From an uncultured Spirochaetaceae bacterium (GTDB lineage Bacteria > Spirochaetota > Spirochaetia > Treponematales > UBA12059): a DNA stretch of 40,430 nucleotides. The notes under the pieces are model-generated. The model saw only the letters and a list, made by a program, of their open reading frames with translations. It ran no database searches and had not been told where the DNA came from. Position 1 is the first letter of the stretch. The number at the start of each line of letters is the position of its first letter. This document shows positions 20,445 through 29,450 of this stretch, piece by piece. The stretch covers positions 1 to 40,430 of the forward strand of contig CALKWG010000528.1 of assembly GCA_938004315.1 (NCBI GenBank), in the 5' to 3' direction. Made by a program: the position numbers and the translations under genes.

Positions 20445-21437
20445 ATGAAGAGACTTATCGTTATCGCGGCGCTGGCCGCGCTCGCCATACAACCGGCCTT
20501 GGCGCTCGGCCGTAAGGAGGCTCCCCGGGCGGAGCTCGCCCCGCTGTCGATCCGGGTCGGCGCCATCAAAGGCCCGACGGGCATCGGCATGGTCGCCCTC
20601 TTCGAGGCCCCGCCTGCCCTACCCGAGGGCCTTACGCCGAGTTTCGAGGCCTTGGCGGGAGCCGACGCCGCGGCGGCTAAGCTCCTCTCAGGCGAGCTGG
20701 ACGCCGCCGTCTTGCCTATCAATATGGCCGCTAAGCTCTACAACGCCGGGTTGCCCTATCGCATGGTCGCCCTGGTCGGCAACGGCATGGTCCGGGTCCT
20801 CACGAACGACCCCGGCCTCGACTCGGTCGCCGGCCTGCGCGGAGCCGAGCTCCACGTCGCCGGACAAGGCGCCACGCCGGACTTCGTAGTACGGACGATC
20901 CTTAATCATGCAGGCCTCGACCCCGAGAGCGCGGTACGGTTGAATTACAGCCTTCCTTACCCCGAGCTGGCCGCGAGCCTGGCCTCGGGCAAGATTAAAA
21001 CCGCCGTCCTACCCGAACCCTTCGTCACGGTGGCGCTGCGGGCCAACCCGTCGCTCCGCGAGGCCTTCAGCCTAGACGCCGCCTGGAAAGCCGCGACCGG
21101 CCAGGAGAGCTACCCGATGAGCGTCTTCGTGGTCCGCGACGCGCTCATCCGCGAGCGCCCCGCCGGCGTCCGCGCCTTAGCCGAGGCGTATCGGGGCGCC
21201 ATACGGCAGGCGCTGGCCGATCCCGCCGCGGTCGGAGCCCTGGTGGAGAAGCATGATTTCGGCCTGAAGGCGCCTATCGCCGCCGCGGCCATACCCAACT
21301 CGGCCTACGTCTTCACGCCGGCTCCGGCGGCGCGAGCCGCGGTCGAAGCGCTCCTGTCGGTATTCCTCAAGGCCGCCCCTATATCGATAGGCGGTAAGCT
21401 CCCCGATGCCGCGTTTTACGCCGAGCTCGGGCTCTAG
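20445..21437 (+). CDS. ABC transporter substrate-binding protein, NMT1/SsuA-like
   Basis: A 330-residue periplasmic binding protein. It has a signal peptide (MKRLIVIAALAALA, cleavage likely near ALALG at 19-23) with no lipobox Cys, then a type-2 periplasmic-binding fold. Recognisable blocks are LSGELDAAVLPINMAAKLYN, typical of NMT1/ThiY/SsuA-like proteins, and TAVLPEPFVTVAL, the second lobe hinge block. This family binds sulfonates, nitrate or thiamine-pyrimidine precursors; the ligand is not decidable from sequence. A strong GGAGG precedes ATG 20445. It overlaps the permease gene by 32 bases and begins a three-gene importer operon. A link to the thiamine pyrophosphokinase at 3939 would be speculation. 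Confidence 0.9.
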   Translation: MKRLIVIAALAALAIQPALALGRKEAPRAELAPLSIRVGAIKGPTGIGMVALFEAPPALPEGLTPSFEALAGADAAAAKLLSGELDAAVLPINMAAKLYNAGLPYRMVALVGNGMVRVLTNDPGLDSVAGLRGAELHVAGQGATPDFVVRTILNHAGLDPESAVRLNYSLPYPELAASLASGKIKTAVLPEPFVTVALRANPSLREAFSLDAAWKAATGQESYPMSVFVVRDALIRERPAGVRALAEAYRGAIRQALADPAAVGALVEKHDFGLKAPIAAAAIPNSAYVFTPAPAARAAVEALLSVFLKAAPISIGGKLPDAAFYAELGL

Positions 21438-22191
21438 GCAGGGCTCCGCCGGCCGGAAAGCGGCCGACGCCGCCCTCTCCGCCGCCCTCCTCATAGCCGT
21501 CTGGAAGCTCGGCGCGTCGGCGGTCGGTATAGAAATGATCTTGCCCGCGCCCGAGCGCGTGGCCGCCAGCTTCGCCGAGCTCCTGCGTTCGGAACGCTTC
21601 AGGGCAGCCTTGGCCGCTACGGCCGGACGCGGCCTGGCCGCCTTCGGCCTCTCTATGGCCCTAGGCTCCGCCCTCGGCCTGGCCATGGGCGTTTCAAGGC
21701 GCTTCGAGTCGCTCGCCTGGGCGCCGCTTACCGTGATACGCGCTACGCCGGTCCTCGCGGTCATACTCCTGGCCCTCGTCTGGTTCCCCTCGGGCGCCGT
21801 GCCCGTATTCTCCGCGGTCGTGATGGCCGCGCCCATCGTCGCCGCCGAGCTGGCCGCCGCGGCGAGGGCCCTCGATCCTAAGCTCGTCGAGATGGCCACG
21901 ATCTTCGGTCTTAGCAAGCGCCAAGTGGCCCTAGAGCTGCGCCTACCCGCCGCCCTCCCGTCCTTGAGCTCGGCCGCAAAGAACGCCCTGGGGCTATCGT
22001 GGAAGGTAGTCGTGGCCGGGGAGGTCCTCAGTCAACCGGCGCGGGCCCTGGGCACCGGGATGCAGAACGCGCGCGTGATGCTCGAGACGGCCGAGGTCTT
22101 CGCCTGGGCCGCGGCCGGCGTGCTCCTCTGCGCCTTGAGCGACGCTCTCTTCAACGCCGTCGGGAGGCGTCTGTCATGGCCTACCGCCTAA
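21406..22191 (+). CDS. ABC transporter permease, SsuC/TauC-like
   Basis: A 261-residue inner-membrane permease with about six hydrophobic segments. It has the binding-protein-dependent permease 'EAA' loop, here ARALDPKLVEMATIFGLSKR followed by LRLPAALPSL, which contacts the ATPase. The N-terminal phrase LPAPERVAASFAELL is typical of SsuC/TauC/ThiX-type permeases. The start ATG 21406 lies inside the binding-protein gene (32-base overlap); the first ~18 residues are polar and could be trimmed if a later start is used, but no better ribosome binding site is visible. It overlaps the ATPase gene by 16 bases. Confidence 0.9.
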   Translation: MPRFTPSSGSRQGSAGRKAADAALSAALLIAVWKLGASAVGIEMILPAPERVAASFAELLRSERFRAALAATAGRGLAAFGLSMALGSALGLAMGVSRRFESLAWAPLTVIRATPVLAVILLALVWFPSGAVPVFSAVVMAAPIVAAELAAAARALDPKLVEMATIFGLSKRQVALELRLPAALPSLSSAAKNALGLSWKVVVAGEVLSQPARALGTGMQNARVMLETAEVFAWAAAGVLLCALSDALFNAVGRRLSWPTA

Positions 22192-22886
22192 GGAACGTCC
22201 GCAAACGCTACGGCGAGCTCCTGGTGCTAGACGGCGTCGATCTCGAGCCGCGTACGGGCGGCGTCAGCGCGGTGCTCGGCCCTTCGGGCTGCGGTAAGAC
22301 GAGCCTCCTCAACATCATCGCGGGGCTGGACGGCGATTACGAAGGCGAGCTCAAGGGTTTCGGGCCGGCCCGTCCGAGCTACGCCTTTCAGGAGGATAGG
22401 CTCCTGCCCTGGAAGAGCGCCATGGCCAACGTGGCGCTGCCGCTCGAAGCCCTCTACGGCCGGGCCGAGGCCCGCGACCGGGCCATGGAGGCCTTAAAAT
22501 CGGTCGGGCTCGAACGCGACGCGAAGAGCCGCCCAGGCGCGCTCTCGGGCGGCATGAGGAAGCGGGTCGCCCTGGCTCGGGCCTTCGCCTTCCCCTCGGA
22601 GCTCATGCTCCTGGACGAGCCCTTCTCGTCGCTCGACCTTAAGACGAGGTTATCGGTGATGGACCTCTTCCTGGAGCTACGCGAACGCTCGGGCCGCACG
22701 GCCTTGGTCGTCACGCACGACGTGCGCGAGGCCATCTACCTCGGGGACCTGATCTACTGCCTCTCGGACAAGCCGTCCAAGGTGGCGATGCGCGCGGAGC
22801 CCGGGCTCGGCCGCGCCGGGCGCTCCTTCACGAGCCCAGCCTCGGCCGAAGTGGAAGCCGCGCTCTACGAGGCTCTTTTGTCTTAG
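22176..22886 (+). CDS. ABC transporter ATP-binding protein, SsuB/TauB-like
   Basis: A 236-residue ATPase of the sulfonate/nitrate/taurine importer class. Walker A GPSGCGKTS, Q-loop FQEDRLLPW (with the LLPW typical of this class), signature LSGGMRKRVALARA, Walker B LMLLDEPFSSLD and switch His in VVTHDVREA are all present, so it should be active. The start ATG 22176 follows GGGAGG at 22162-22167 and overlaps the end of the permease gene. Longer in-frame ORF sequence upstream is the permease in another frame. Its stop overlaps by two bases the stop of the convergent histidine kinase. Confidence 0.95.
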   Translation: MAYRLRNVRKRYGELLVLDGVDLEPRTGGVSAVLGPSGCGKTSLLNIIAGLDGDYEGELKGFGPARPSYAFQEDRLLPWKSAMANVALPLEALYGRAEARDRAMEALKSVGLERDAKSRPGALSGGMRKRVALARAFAFPSELMLLDEPFSSLDLKTRLSVMDLFLELRERSGRTALVVTHDVREAIYLGDLIYCLSDKPSKVAMRAEPGLGRAGRSFTSPASAEVEAALYEALLS

Positions 22887-24751
22887 CTTCCCAGGAGGGC
22901 ATCCAAAGCCCTGAGGAGCTCCGCCTGATCGAAGGGCTTGGGGAGCATGGCGCTACTCGGCAGGGCGGGGCCGGCTTCGTCGGCGTAGCCGCTCATGAAG
23001 AGCGTCGGCAGGCCCGGGCGATCGCGCCTTAAGCGCTCGGCCAGCTCGTCGCCGCGCATGAGCGGCATGGCGAGGTCCGTGATCAGGGCTACGACGGGGC
23101 GGCGTTCGCGCTCGGCTATAATCAGCGCGGAGCCGGGGCCGTCGGCGGCCAGGACCTCGTAGCCCCCTCGCTCCAAGAGGCGCTCGCTCACCGACCTGAG
23201 CTCGGCGTCGTCCTCTACGAGGAGTATGAGCCCGCCCTTGCCGGCCGGTAGCTGGGCGACTAAGCCGCTCGGAGCCGCCGCCTCCGCGGCCGCGGCGGGG
23301 ATGTACAAGGTAAAGGAGCTGCCCTTGCCGAGCTCGCTCCGCACCTCGACGCCGCCCCCGGCTTGGCGTACCGTATCGGCCACCATGGCTAGGCCGAGGC
23401 CCGTGCCCTTGTCGGGCGCCTTGGTGCTGAAGAAGGGATCGAAGATGCGCCTGATGAGCTCGGGCTCCATGCCCGAGCCTTCGTCGTCGACGCGTACGAA
23501 GGTCCAGACGCCGGGCTCGAGTCGGCCGACGGTCAGGTCCGTCGGGGAGTCGAAGCGCTTGGCTCCCGTGGCGACCGTTATGCGCCCGCGACCGTCCATG
23601 GCGTCCCGCGCGTTGACGGCGAGGTTCATCACCGCCTGTTCTATCTTGCCCTTGTCGGCCAACGCGACGTCGCCCTCGCCGCGATGGATGCGCAGGCGCA
23701 CGTCGTCGCCGGCCAGGCGGGCGAGCATGCGCTCAAGGCCCGCCACGGCCTCGCCGAGCGAGAACACGCCCGGCTCGCCCGACTCGCTCCTGGAGAACAC
23801 CAGGAGCTGCCGTGCCAAGACCGCCGCCCGTCGGGCCGCCTCCTCGATGCCGTCGAGCTCCGCGTTCAGCTCCGGGCGCCCCGAGACGTCGTCGCGTAGG
23901 AGCTTAGCGTAGCCTAAAACCGCGGTGATGATATTGTTGAAGTCATGCGCGGCGCCGCCGGCGATGCGGCCGAGGGCTTCCATCTTCTGGGCCCGCTGCA
24001 ATTGCGACTGAAGCGAGGCGCGGTCGGATACGTCCAGGGCTTGGAATATGAACGAGGCTCCGTCCGATCCCTCGGCGGCGGCCGCCGAGACGATGGCGCG
24101 GGCGCCGCGGCCGGCCAGCTCGAGCTCCACGGGGCCGAAGGCGCGGCCGTCGGCCAGCGCCGTCCGCAGAACGGCCCGTACGTCCGGGTCGGGCAGCAGC
24201 TGCTCCTCCCTGGCGCAGCCGGGCGCCAGCGCCTCGAAGGCGCGGTTGGCCTCGATGAGCCGGCCGCCTGAGTCGAAGAGGCCCAAGGCGGCGAGCCCGC
24301 CCTTGAAGAGGCCGCGATAGCGCGCCTCGCTATCGCGCAGGCGCCCTTCCATCTCGGCGCGATAGAGGCCTATGGTTATGGCCGTCCGGAGCTCCCGCTC
24401 GTCGAAGGGCTTGATGACGTAGCCGAAGGGCTGGGTGAGCTTGGCCCGGTCTATGGTCGAGGCGTCGGCGTAGGCCGTAAGGAAGATGACGGGGATGGAC
24501 CAGCGTTCGTAAAGGCGGGCCGCCGCCTCTACGCCGTCCATAGGCCCTTCCAGGTGCACGTCCATGAGGACGAGCTCCGGCCGGGCGGTCTCGACCGCCT
24601 CCAGCAGCTCCTCGGCCGAAGGATAGAGCCCCGTCACCTCGAAGCCGCTGCGGGAGAGGAAGGTCTTAATATCGAGCGCGACGATGCGCTCGTCCTCGCA
24701 GATCGCGAGCTTCGCCCGCCGGACCGGCTCGTTTTGTATTTCGGGCTTCAC
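22883..24751 (-). CDS. Soluble hybrid histidine kinase: receiver-PAS-HisKA-HATPase-receiver
   Basis: A 622-residue cytoplasmic kinase with no membrane segment. The N-terminal receiver (about 13-133) has the acidic pair E19/D20, phosphoacceptor D64 in LVLMDVHLEGPMDG and conserved Lys in GYVIKPF. A PAS-like domain lies at about 137-245. The dimerisation/phosphoacceptor helix has H269 in GGAAHDFNNIITAVLGYA. The HATPase has NLAVNARDAM, DEGSGM and GTGLGLAM boxes. A C-terminal receiver has phosphoacceptor D559 in LITDLAMP. All phosphotransfer residues are present, so it could run an internal relay and also receive from elsewhere through the N-terminal receiver. The start is GTG 24751, with a GGGAGG about 12 bases upstream. 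It follows the single-domain regulator gene on the same strand. Confidence 0.9.
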   Translation of the reverse strand: MKPEIQNEPVRRAKLAICEDERIVALDIKTFLSRSGFEVTGLYPSAEELLEAVETARPELVLMDVHLEGPMDGVEAAARLYERWSIPVIFLTAYADASTIDRAKLTQPFGYVIKPFDERELRTAITIGLYRAEMEGRLRDSEARYRGLFKGGLAALGLFDSGGRLIEANRAFEALAPGCAREEQLLPDPDVRAVLRTALADGRAFGPVELELAGRGARAIVSAAAAEGSDGASFIFQALDVSDRASLQSQLQRAQKMEALGRIAGGAAHDFNNIITAVLGYAKLLRDDVSGRPELNAELDGIEEAARRAAVLARQLLVFSRSESGEPGVFSLGEAVAGLERMLARLAGDDVRLRIHRGEGDVALADKGKIEQAVMNLAVNARDAMDGRGRITVATGAKRFDSPTDLTVGRLEPGVWTFVRVDDEGSGMEPELIRRIFDPFFSTKAPDKGTGLGLAMVADTVRQAGGGVEVRSELGKGSSFTLYIPAAAAEAAAPSGLVAQLPAGKGGLILLVEDDAELRSVSERLLERGGYEVLAADGPGSALIIAERERRPVVALITDLAMPLMRGDELAERLRRDRPGLPTLFMSGYADEAGPALPSSAMLPKPFDQAELLRALDALLGS

Positions 24752-24767
24752 CTGGCCTGGGCCTCCC

Positions 24768-25175
24768 TCAACTCCGCGGCTTGAAACCCAGTTTGGCCAG
24801 CTCGGCCCTGAGGACGAGCCGCTCGACCGGTTTGACCAGGTACGAGGTTGCGCCGCCCTTGAAGTAGGCGCCGACGACGTTATGCGGATCCTCGAGCACC
24901 GTCGTCATGAGGACGGGCGTCTCGTCGGAAGGCTGGATGCCGCGCGCCCGCTCCTCCTCGCGCATCTTGGCCAAAGCCTCGTGCCCGTCCATCCTAGGCA
25001 TCATGATGTCCAAGAAGACGATATCGTATCGGCGTTCCTGCTCGAGGGCCTCGGTGAAAAGCTCCAGGCCCTCTTGGCCGTCGACGGCCGCGTCGACCGC
25101 GCCGAACTCCTCGAGGAGCTTCTGCATCATCTTCCTACTGCCGAAATCGTCCTCGACGACGAGGATCCGCTTCAT
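24768..25175 (-). CDS. Single-domain response regulator
   Basis: A 135-residue receiver with no output domain. Acidic residues are in VVEDD (8-10), phosphoacceptor D56 in IVFLDIMMPRMDG, a Thr-rich beta-4 end (LMTTVLEDPHN) and the conserved Lys in SYLVKPVE. It probably acts as a diffusible relay or CheY-like output for the flanking hybrid kinases. ATG 25175 overlaps the stop of the upstream kinase (ATGA), indicating coupling, and 16 bases separate it from the next kinase. The longer upstream ORF is the other frame of the kinase gene. Confidence 0.92.
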   Translation of the reverse strand: MKRILVVEDDFGSRKMMQKLLEEFGAVDAAVDGQEGLELFTEALEQERRYDIVFLDIMMPRMDGHEALAKMREEERARGIQPSDETPVLMTTVLEDPHNVVGAYFKGGATSYLVKPVERLVLRAELAKLGFKPRS

Positions 25176-26641
25176 GGGCGCCTCCGCGCTTCGGTCTCGG
25201 CGGAGCCGCCGAGCGCCGATCGTATTGAATCGCTTAGGGCGTACAGGCCCAAGGGATAAGGTCGGACGCAGACGGGAACGTCGGGGCAAGCCGCCGATCT
25301 GCGGACGGCGGCGGGCTCGACGGGCGAGCCTAAGGCGAGGCAAGGCCGCCCTCCCGGCGGGCCGTCATGGAGCGCCGACAGCTCGGCGACGACGAGCTCG
25401 CACGCCCCTCCGTCACCCGCCGGAACGACGCTGAACCCCAGGGCCTCAGCCCACCGGCGGAGCTCAGGCGCGCAACGCGGCGGCGGATCGGCCAAGCCCA
25501 GCCTGAGGCCGCGCAGCGTCGGCGCGACTTCGTCGCGCACGCTCGGGCCGCGCGCGTCCGCCGGCTCGGCGAGCCGCAGGCTCATCGTCACGCCGCCCGA
25601 GTAGCCTTCGAGCCGCAGCTCGGCGCCGAGCAGCGCGGCCAGGCCGCGCGACAGGGCCAAGCCCAAGCCCAGCCCTCCCGCCTTGCGCGTCGGCGAATCG
25701 TCGCCTTGCACGAAGGTGCCGAAGACGCGTTCGGCGTCCTCGGCCGGTATGCCGGGGCCCGTATCGCTCACACGGATGACGAGCCGCTCGTCCTCGCGCT
25801 CCGCCGACAGGAGCACCGAGCCCGACGAGGTGAATTTGACCGCGTTATCGACGAGCGCGCGTACGATCAGGCCGATCTTGGCCGAGTCGCCGCGGAACGA
25901 GCGCGGGAGGTCGGGGTCGATAAAATAGCGCGGGGCTAAGCCCTTGGCGTAGGCCTCCACCTGAAAGGGCGCCCAACAGGAGAGCAGGAAGTCCTCAAGA
26001 TAGAACTCGCTCTTCACGACGCTCAGGGAGCCGCTCTCCAGCTTGGCGAAGTCCAGGAGGCTGCGTACGAGGTTCTCAAGCCGGTGGGCGCTCGAGGCGA
26101 TGAGGCCGAGGTACTCGGCGAGCTCGGCGTCGGCGCTCATAGAGCCGGCCAGCTCTACGAAGCCGAGCATGGAATTGATGGGCGTGATGAACTCGTGGCT
26201 CAGGTTGGCCAAAAACCGGGTCTTGGCGCGATCGCTCTCCTCGGCGGCCCGCTTGGCCCGCAGGAGCTCCAGCTCGGATTGGTGCTTGGCCACCGCCAGC
26301 TCGATGGCTATGCGCAGCTCCCGCTCATGGTAGGGCTTGACGATATAGCCGTAGGGGCTGGTCGCCTTGACCCGCTCGAGGGTCTCCTCGTCGCTGAAGG
26401 CGGTGACGAAGATGATCGGCACGTCCATCGCGGCGCGGATGCGCGCGGCCGCGGAAACGCCGTCCCCGTCGCCCTTGAGCATGATATCCATGAGGACGAG
26501 CTGGGGCCGCGTCTCCCTCGCCAGGGCGAAGGCCTTATCGGGGCTATCTGCTATGCCGCAGGGCTCGTAGCCTAGGCAGCGCAGGCGCTCGCGCAGGTCG
26601 AGGGCGACGATGGTTTCGTCTTCTACGATCAGTACGCGCAA
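25172..26641 (-). CDS. Soluble receiver-first histidine kinase with degenerate C-terminal receiver-like domain
   Basis: A 489-residue cytoplasmic protein. The N-terminal receiver (1-120) has E7/D8, phosphoacceptor D52 in LVLMDIMLKGDGDG and the Lys in YGYIVKPY. HisKA has H149 in FLANLSHEFITPINSMLGF, and the HATPase has VDNAVKF, DTGPGIP and GGLGLGLAL. After the kinase core, about residues 380-480 look like a receiver fold (GLRLGLADPPP..., SVVPAGDGG, ELVVAELSAL, CVRPYPL), but the aspartate phosphorylation site and the Lys are not recognisable. So a pseudo-receiver is likely. The N-terminal receiver closely resembles that of the other hybrid kinase at 22883, suggesting duplication. It overlaps the following regulator gene by ATGA, and cheW lies just upstream. 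Confidence 0.88.
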   Translation of the reverse strand: MRVLIVEDETIVALDLRERLRCLGYEPCGIADSPDKAFALARETRPQLVLMDIMLKGDGDGVSAAARIRAAMDVPIIFVTAFSDEETLERVKATSPYGYIVKPYHERELRIAIELAVAKHQSELELLRAKRAAEESDRAKTRFLANLSHEFITPINSMLGFVELAGSMSADAELAEYLGLIASSAHRLENLVRSLLDFAKLESGSLSVVKSEFYLEDFLLSCWAPFQVEAYAKGLAPRYFIDPDLPRSFRGDSAKIGLIVRALVDNAVKFTSSGSVLLSAEREDERLVIRVSDTGPGIPAEDAERVFGTFVQGDDSPTRKAGGLGLGLALSRGLAALLGAELRLEGYSGGVTMSLRLAEPADARGPSVRDEVAPTLRGLRLGLADPPPRCAPELRRWAEALGFSVVPAGDGGACELVVAELSALHDGPPGGRPCLALGSPVEPAAVRRSAACPDVPVCVRPYPLGLYALSDSIRSALGGSAETEARRRP

Positions 26642-26654
26642 AGCCGGCTCCGCC

Positions 26655-27110
26655 CTAGGCGACCGCGGCGGACAGGAGGGCCGCGTCGATGTCGAGTATG
26701 AGTATGAAGCCTTCGCCCTGCCTGGCTACCTTGCGGACGAAGGAGCGGCCGCGGGCGCTTAAGGCCGGCGGCTCTTCCAAGGCCTCGTCCGGGATATCCA
26801 GGACCTCGCGCACGCCGTCGGCCAGGACGCCGGCGGTGATGATCTCCCCCTCGAAGAAAAGCTGCATGACGACGATGGAGGCCGAAGTCAGCTCCGTCGC
26901 CCGGCCCTCGCCGAAGCTGACGCGTGGGTCGATGACGGGCACGACGCTGCCGCGGTGGTTGATCACGCCGCGGATCTGCTCGCGGGCGTTGGGCACGCGG
27001 GTGACGGCCTGCATCTCGAGGACCACCTCGACCCTCTCGACCGGCACGCCGTAGAGCTCCTCCCCAAGGGAGAAGCTCAGGTAGCGCGCCGAGCTCGCCG
27101 CCTCCGCCAT
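26655..27110 (-). CDS. cheW: Chemotaxis coupling protein CheW
   Basis: A 151-residue single CheW domain: YLSFSLGEELYGVPVERV at the start, then the core VPNAREQIRGVINHRGSVVPVIDPR, which is the most conserved CheW block. It couples chemoreceptors to CheA. It is the last gene of the STAS-cheA-cheR-cheB-cheY-cheW run, starting three bases after cheY on the same strand. The downstream gene is a receiver-first histidine kinase 13 bases later, so transcription may continue into the two-component genes. No chemoreceptor (MCP) is encoded in the window. Confidence 0.94.
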   Translation of the reverse strand: MAEAASSARYLSFSLGEELYGVPVERVEVVLEMQAVTRVPNAREQIRGVINHRGSVVPVIDPRVSFGEGRATELTSASIVVMQLFFEGEIITAGVLADGVREVLDIPDEALEEPPALSARGRSFVRKVARQGEGFILILDIDAALLSAAVA

Positions 27111-27113
27111 GGC

Positions 27114-27476
27114 CTACTCCGCCACTTTCTTGACGACGGCCAGGAGCTTGTCGGCGCTGAAGGGCTTCACTATCCAGCCGGTGGCGCCGGCCTCCTTGCC
27201 CTCGTTCATCTTGCTGCCCTGGGATTCGGTGGTCAGGACCAGGATGGGCGTGAACTTGAACTTGGGGTTCTCCCGGGCCTTGCGTATGAAGGTGATGCCG
27301 TCCATGTTCGGCATATTGACGTCGGTGACGATGCAGTCGAATTTATCGGCGCCGTCGAGCTTGCCCAGGGCCTCCAGGCCGTCTGAGGCCTCAACAGTTT
27401 CATAGCCTTCTTGCTGCAATATGTAGCTTATGCTCTGCCGTATGGCGGCCGAATCGTCTATGACCAGGATCTTCAT
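27114..27476 (-). CDS. cheY: Chemotaxis response regulator CheY
   Basis: A 120-residue single receiver with D7/D8 in VIDDSAAIR, phosphoacceptor D52 in CIVTDVNMPNMDG, T82/T83 in LVLTTESQG and K104 in WIVKPFS. The TTESQGSKMNEGKEAGATGWIVKPF type of sequence is characteristic of CheY rather than of DNA-binding regulators. It would carry the phosphate from CheA to the flagellar switch. A GGAGG ribosome binding site about nine bases before ATG 27476 supports the start. It sits between cheB and cheW, 45 bases after cheB. Confidence 0.95.
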   Translation of the reverse strand: MKILVIDDSAAIRQSISYILQQEGYETVEASDGLEALGKLDGADKFDCIVTDVNMPNMDGITFIRKARENPKFKFTPILVLTTESQGSKMNEGKEAGATGWIVKPFSADKLLAVVKKVAE

Positions 27477-27521
27477 GGCTTAAAACCTCCGTTTAGCGAA
27501 CTGCGGCTTAGGATAGCACGA

Positions 27522-28592
27522 TTATCGGGCATGGTGCACCACGCCTTCGGCGATTTTAGGTAGGGGCAGGACCAGGTCGACCCCGCCGAGCTTGATGGCT
27601 TCGTTAGGCATGCCGAATACGACGCAGCTCTGCTCGTCCTGGGCTATGGTGAAGGCGCCGGCGTCGTGCAGCTCCTTCATGCCGCGCGCGCCGTCGTCGC
27701 CCATGCCGGTCATGATGACGCCGAGGGCGTTCTTGCCGGCGTAGCGCGCCGCCGATCGGAACAGCACGTCCACGCTCGGCCTATGGCGGCAGACCAGGGG
27801 GCCGTCCTTGACCTCGACGTAGTAGCGGGCGCCGGAGCGCTTTAAGAGCGTATGCCTATTGCCCGGGGCGATGAGGGCGCGGCCGCGTATGACCGTGTCG
27901 TTATCCTCGGCTTCCTTGACGCCGACGCGGCATAGCCCGTCCAGGCGCTTGGCGAAGGCGGCGGTGAAGTGCTCGGGCATGTGCTGCACGATGACGATGC
28001 CCGGGGCGTCCTCGGGCAGGGCCTCGAGGAACTCGCGCAGGGCCTCGGTGCCGCCGGTCGACGCGCCTACGACCACGACCTTCTCGGTCGTCTCGATGAC
28101 GTTCGCCGTGGCCTTCGGGAGGATCACGTCGGCCGTCAGCTTAGGCGCCACATCGCGCAGGGGCGGCGCCGGCAGGCGGCGCTTATGGCGGGAGAGGTGG
28201 GCGGCCTTGACCACGTCGCAGAGCGAGACCCGCGACTCCTCTAAGAACTGCTTCGTACCGAGCTTGGGCTTCTGGATGATCTCGACCGCGCCGTATTCCA
28301 TGGCCCTGAGCGCGTTCTCCGAGCCGGTCTCGGTCTTGCTCGAGCAGATGACCACGGGTATGGAGGGGCTGTCCTCCATCACCTTCTTCAGGAACGAGAG
28401 CCCGTCCATCCTGGGCATCTCGACGTCGGAGATGATGACGTCCGGCTTCTCGGTCTCCATGCGCTTGAGCGCGAAGAGCGGATCGGAGGCCACGGCCATC
28501 ACCTCGAGCTGCGGATCCGACTCCAGGAGCTCCTTCAGGGTCTGCCTGACCACGGCCGAATCGTCGACGACCAGCACCTTGATGCGTTCCAT
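27522..28592 (-). CDS. cheB: Chemoreceptor methylesterase/deamidase CheB
   Basis: A 356-residue CheB that removes methyl groups from, or deamidates, chemoreceptor glutamates. The N-terminal receiver has D10/D11 and phosphoacceptor D56 in [14 protein letters not shown] linker leads to the esterase domain with catalytic Ser 178 in [16 protein letters not shown], His 204 in VQHMPEHFT and the Asp in [14 protein letters not shown]. All three catalytic residues are visible. ATG 28592 lies nine bases after the cheR stop. Together with CheR it implies methylation-based adaptation in this pathway, although the receptors must be encoded elsewhere. Confidence 0.97.
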   Translation of the reverse strand: MERIKVLVVDDSAVVRQTLKELLESDPQLEVMAVASDPLFALKRMETEKPDVIISDVEMPRMDGLSFLKKVMEDSPSIPVVICSSKTETGSENALRAMEYGAVEIIQKPKLGTKQFLEESRVSLCDVVKAAHLSRHKRRLPAPPLRDVAPKLTADVILPKATANVIETTEKVVVVGASTGGTEALREFLEALPEDAPGIVIVQHMPEHFTAAFAKRLDGLCRVGVKEAEDNDTVIRGRALIAPGNRHTLLKRSGARYYVEVKDGPLVCRHRPSVDVLFRSAARYAGKNALGVIMTGMGDDGARGMKELHDAGAFTIAQDEQSCVVFGMPNEAIKLGGVDLVLPLPKIAEGVVHHAR

Positions 28593-28601
28593 ATGGGTCT
28601 A

Positions 28602-29450
28602 CTACAGGCGCTCGTATACGGTGGGCGCAATACCGCGTAGCGGCAAGGCCATGCCGGTCAGGGTTTCGGAGTGTCCGAGGATCAGGTTGCCGCCCTGCTG
28701 CAGGTAGCCGCTCATGCGGCCGAGCAGGCTCTCCTGGGTCTTCCTATCGAAATAGATGATCACGTTGCGGCAGAAGATCACGTCGAAGAGGCCGTCGAAG
28801 GGATAGCGCTCGTCCATGAGGTTGAGCCTGAAGAACTGGATCTTATCGCGCAGGACGGCCTTGATCCTGACCTGGTCGGTGCCGGGGTCCTTGGAGCGGA
28901 GCATATAGCGCCGCTTGACGCTCATGGGCACCGTGGAGACGCGTTCGGTCTCGTAGACCGCGTTCACCGCCTTCTCGAGCGCCCGTGTCGAGATGTCGGT
29001 GGCCACGATGTTGTAGTCGAAGCCCGGTTCGGCCTGCCTATGGTCCTCGAGCACCATGGCCAAGGTATAGGGCTCCTCGCCCGTGGCGCAGCCGGCCGAC
29101 CAGAAGGACAGGTGGCGCCTGCCGGGGTTCCGTTCGAGTATGGTCGGGATCAAGCGCTTCGTAAGCGTCTCGAAATGGTCGGGCTCGCGGAAGAAATCGG
29201 TCTTATTGGTGGTCACCGCGTCGATCATCTGCACGAGTTCCGTGGCGCCGTCGGGGCCGAAGACGTAGTCGAGGTAGGCGTCGTAATGGGGCATGCCTAA
29301 GACCCGCAGGCGCTTTTGAAGGCGGCTCTCCAGCATTACGCGCTTGGTATCGGGCATGCGTATGCCCAGCTCCGACTCGATATAGGCGGAGAGGCGCTTG
29401 AAGGTCCGGTCGCCGAGCCCGGCGTAACCGCCGCCTTGATCCGAAATCAT
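28602..29450 (-). CDS. cheR: Chemoreceptor methyltransferase CheR
   Basis: A 282-residue CheR that transfers methyl groups from S-adenosylmethionine to receptor glutamates. The N-terminal helical domain (about 10-85) is followed by TTNKTDFFREPDHFE, a family hallmark. The SAM-binding domain has FWSAGCATGEEPYTLAM, ATDIS and the FDVIFCRNVIIYFD block. No TPR or other extension follows. Its start overlaps the cheA stop as ATGA, so the two are translationally coupled. It is followed nine bases later by cheB. Confidence 0.97.
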   Translation of the reverse strand: MISDQGGGYAGLGDRTFKRLSAYIESELGIRMPDTKRVMLESRLQKRLRVLGMPHYDAYLDYVFGPDGATELVQMIDAVTTNKTDFFREPDHFETLTKRLIPTILERNPGRRHLSFWSAGCATGEEPYTLAMVLEDHRQAEPGFDYNIVATDISTRALEKAVNAVYETERVSTVPMSVKRRYMLRSKDPGTDQVRIKAVLRDKIQFFRLNLMDERYPFDGLFDVIFCRNVIIYFDRKTQESLLGRMSGYLQQGGNLILGHSETLTGMALPLRGIAPTVYERL

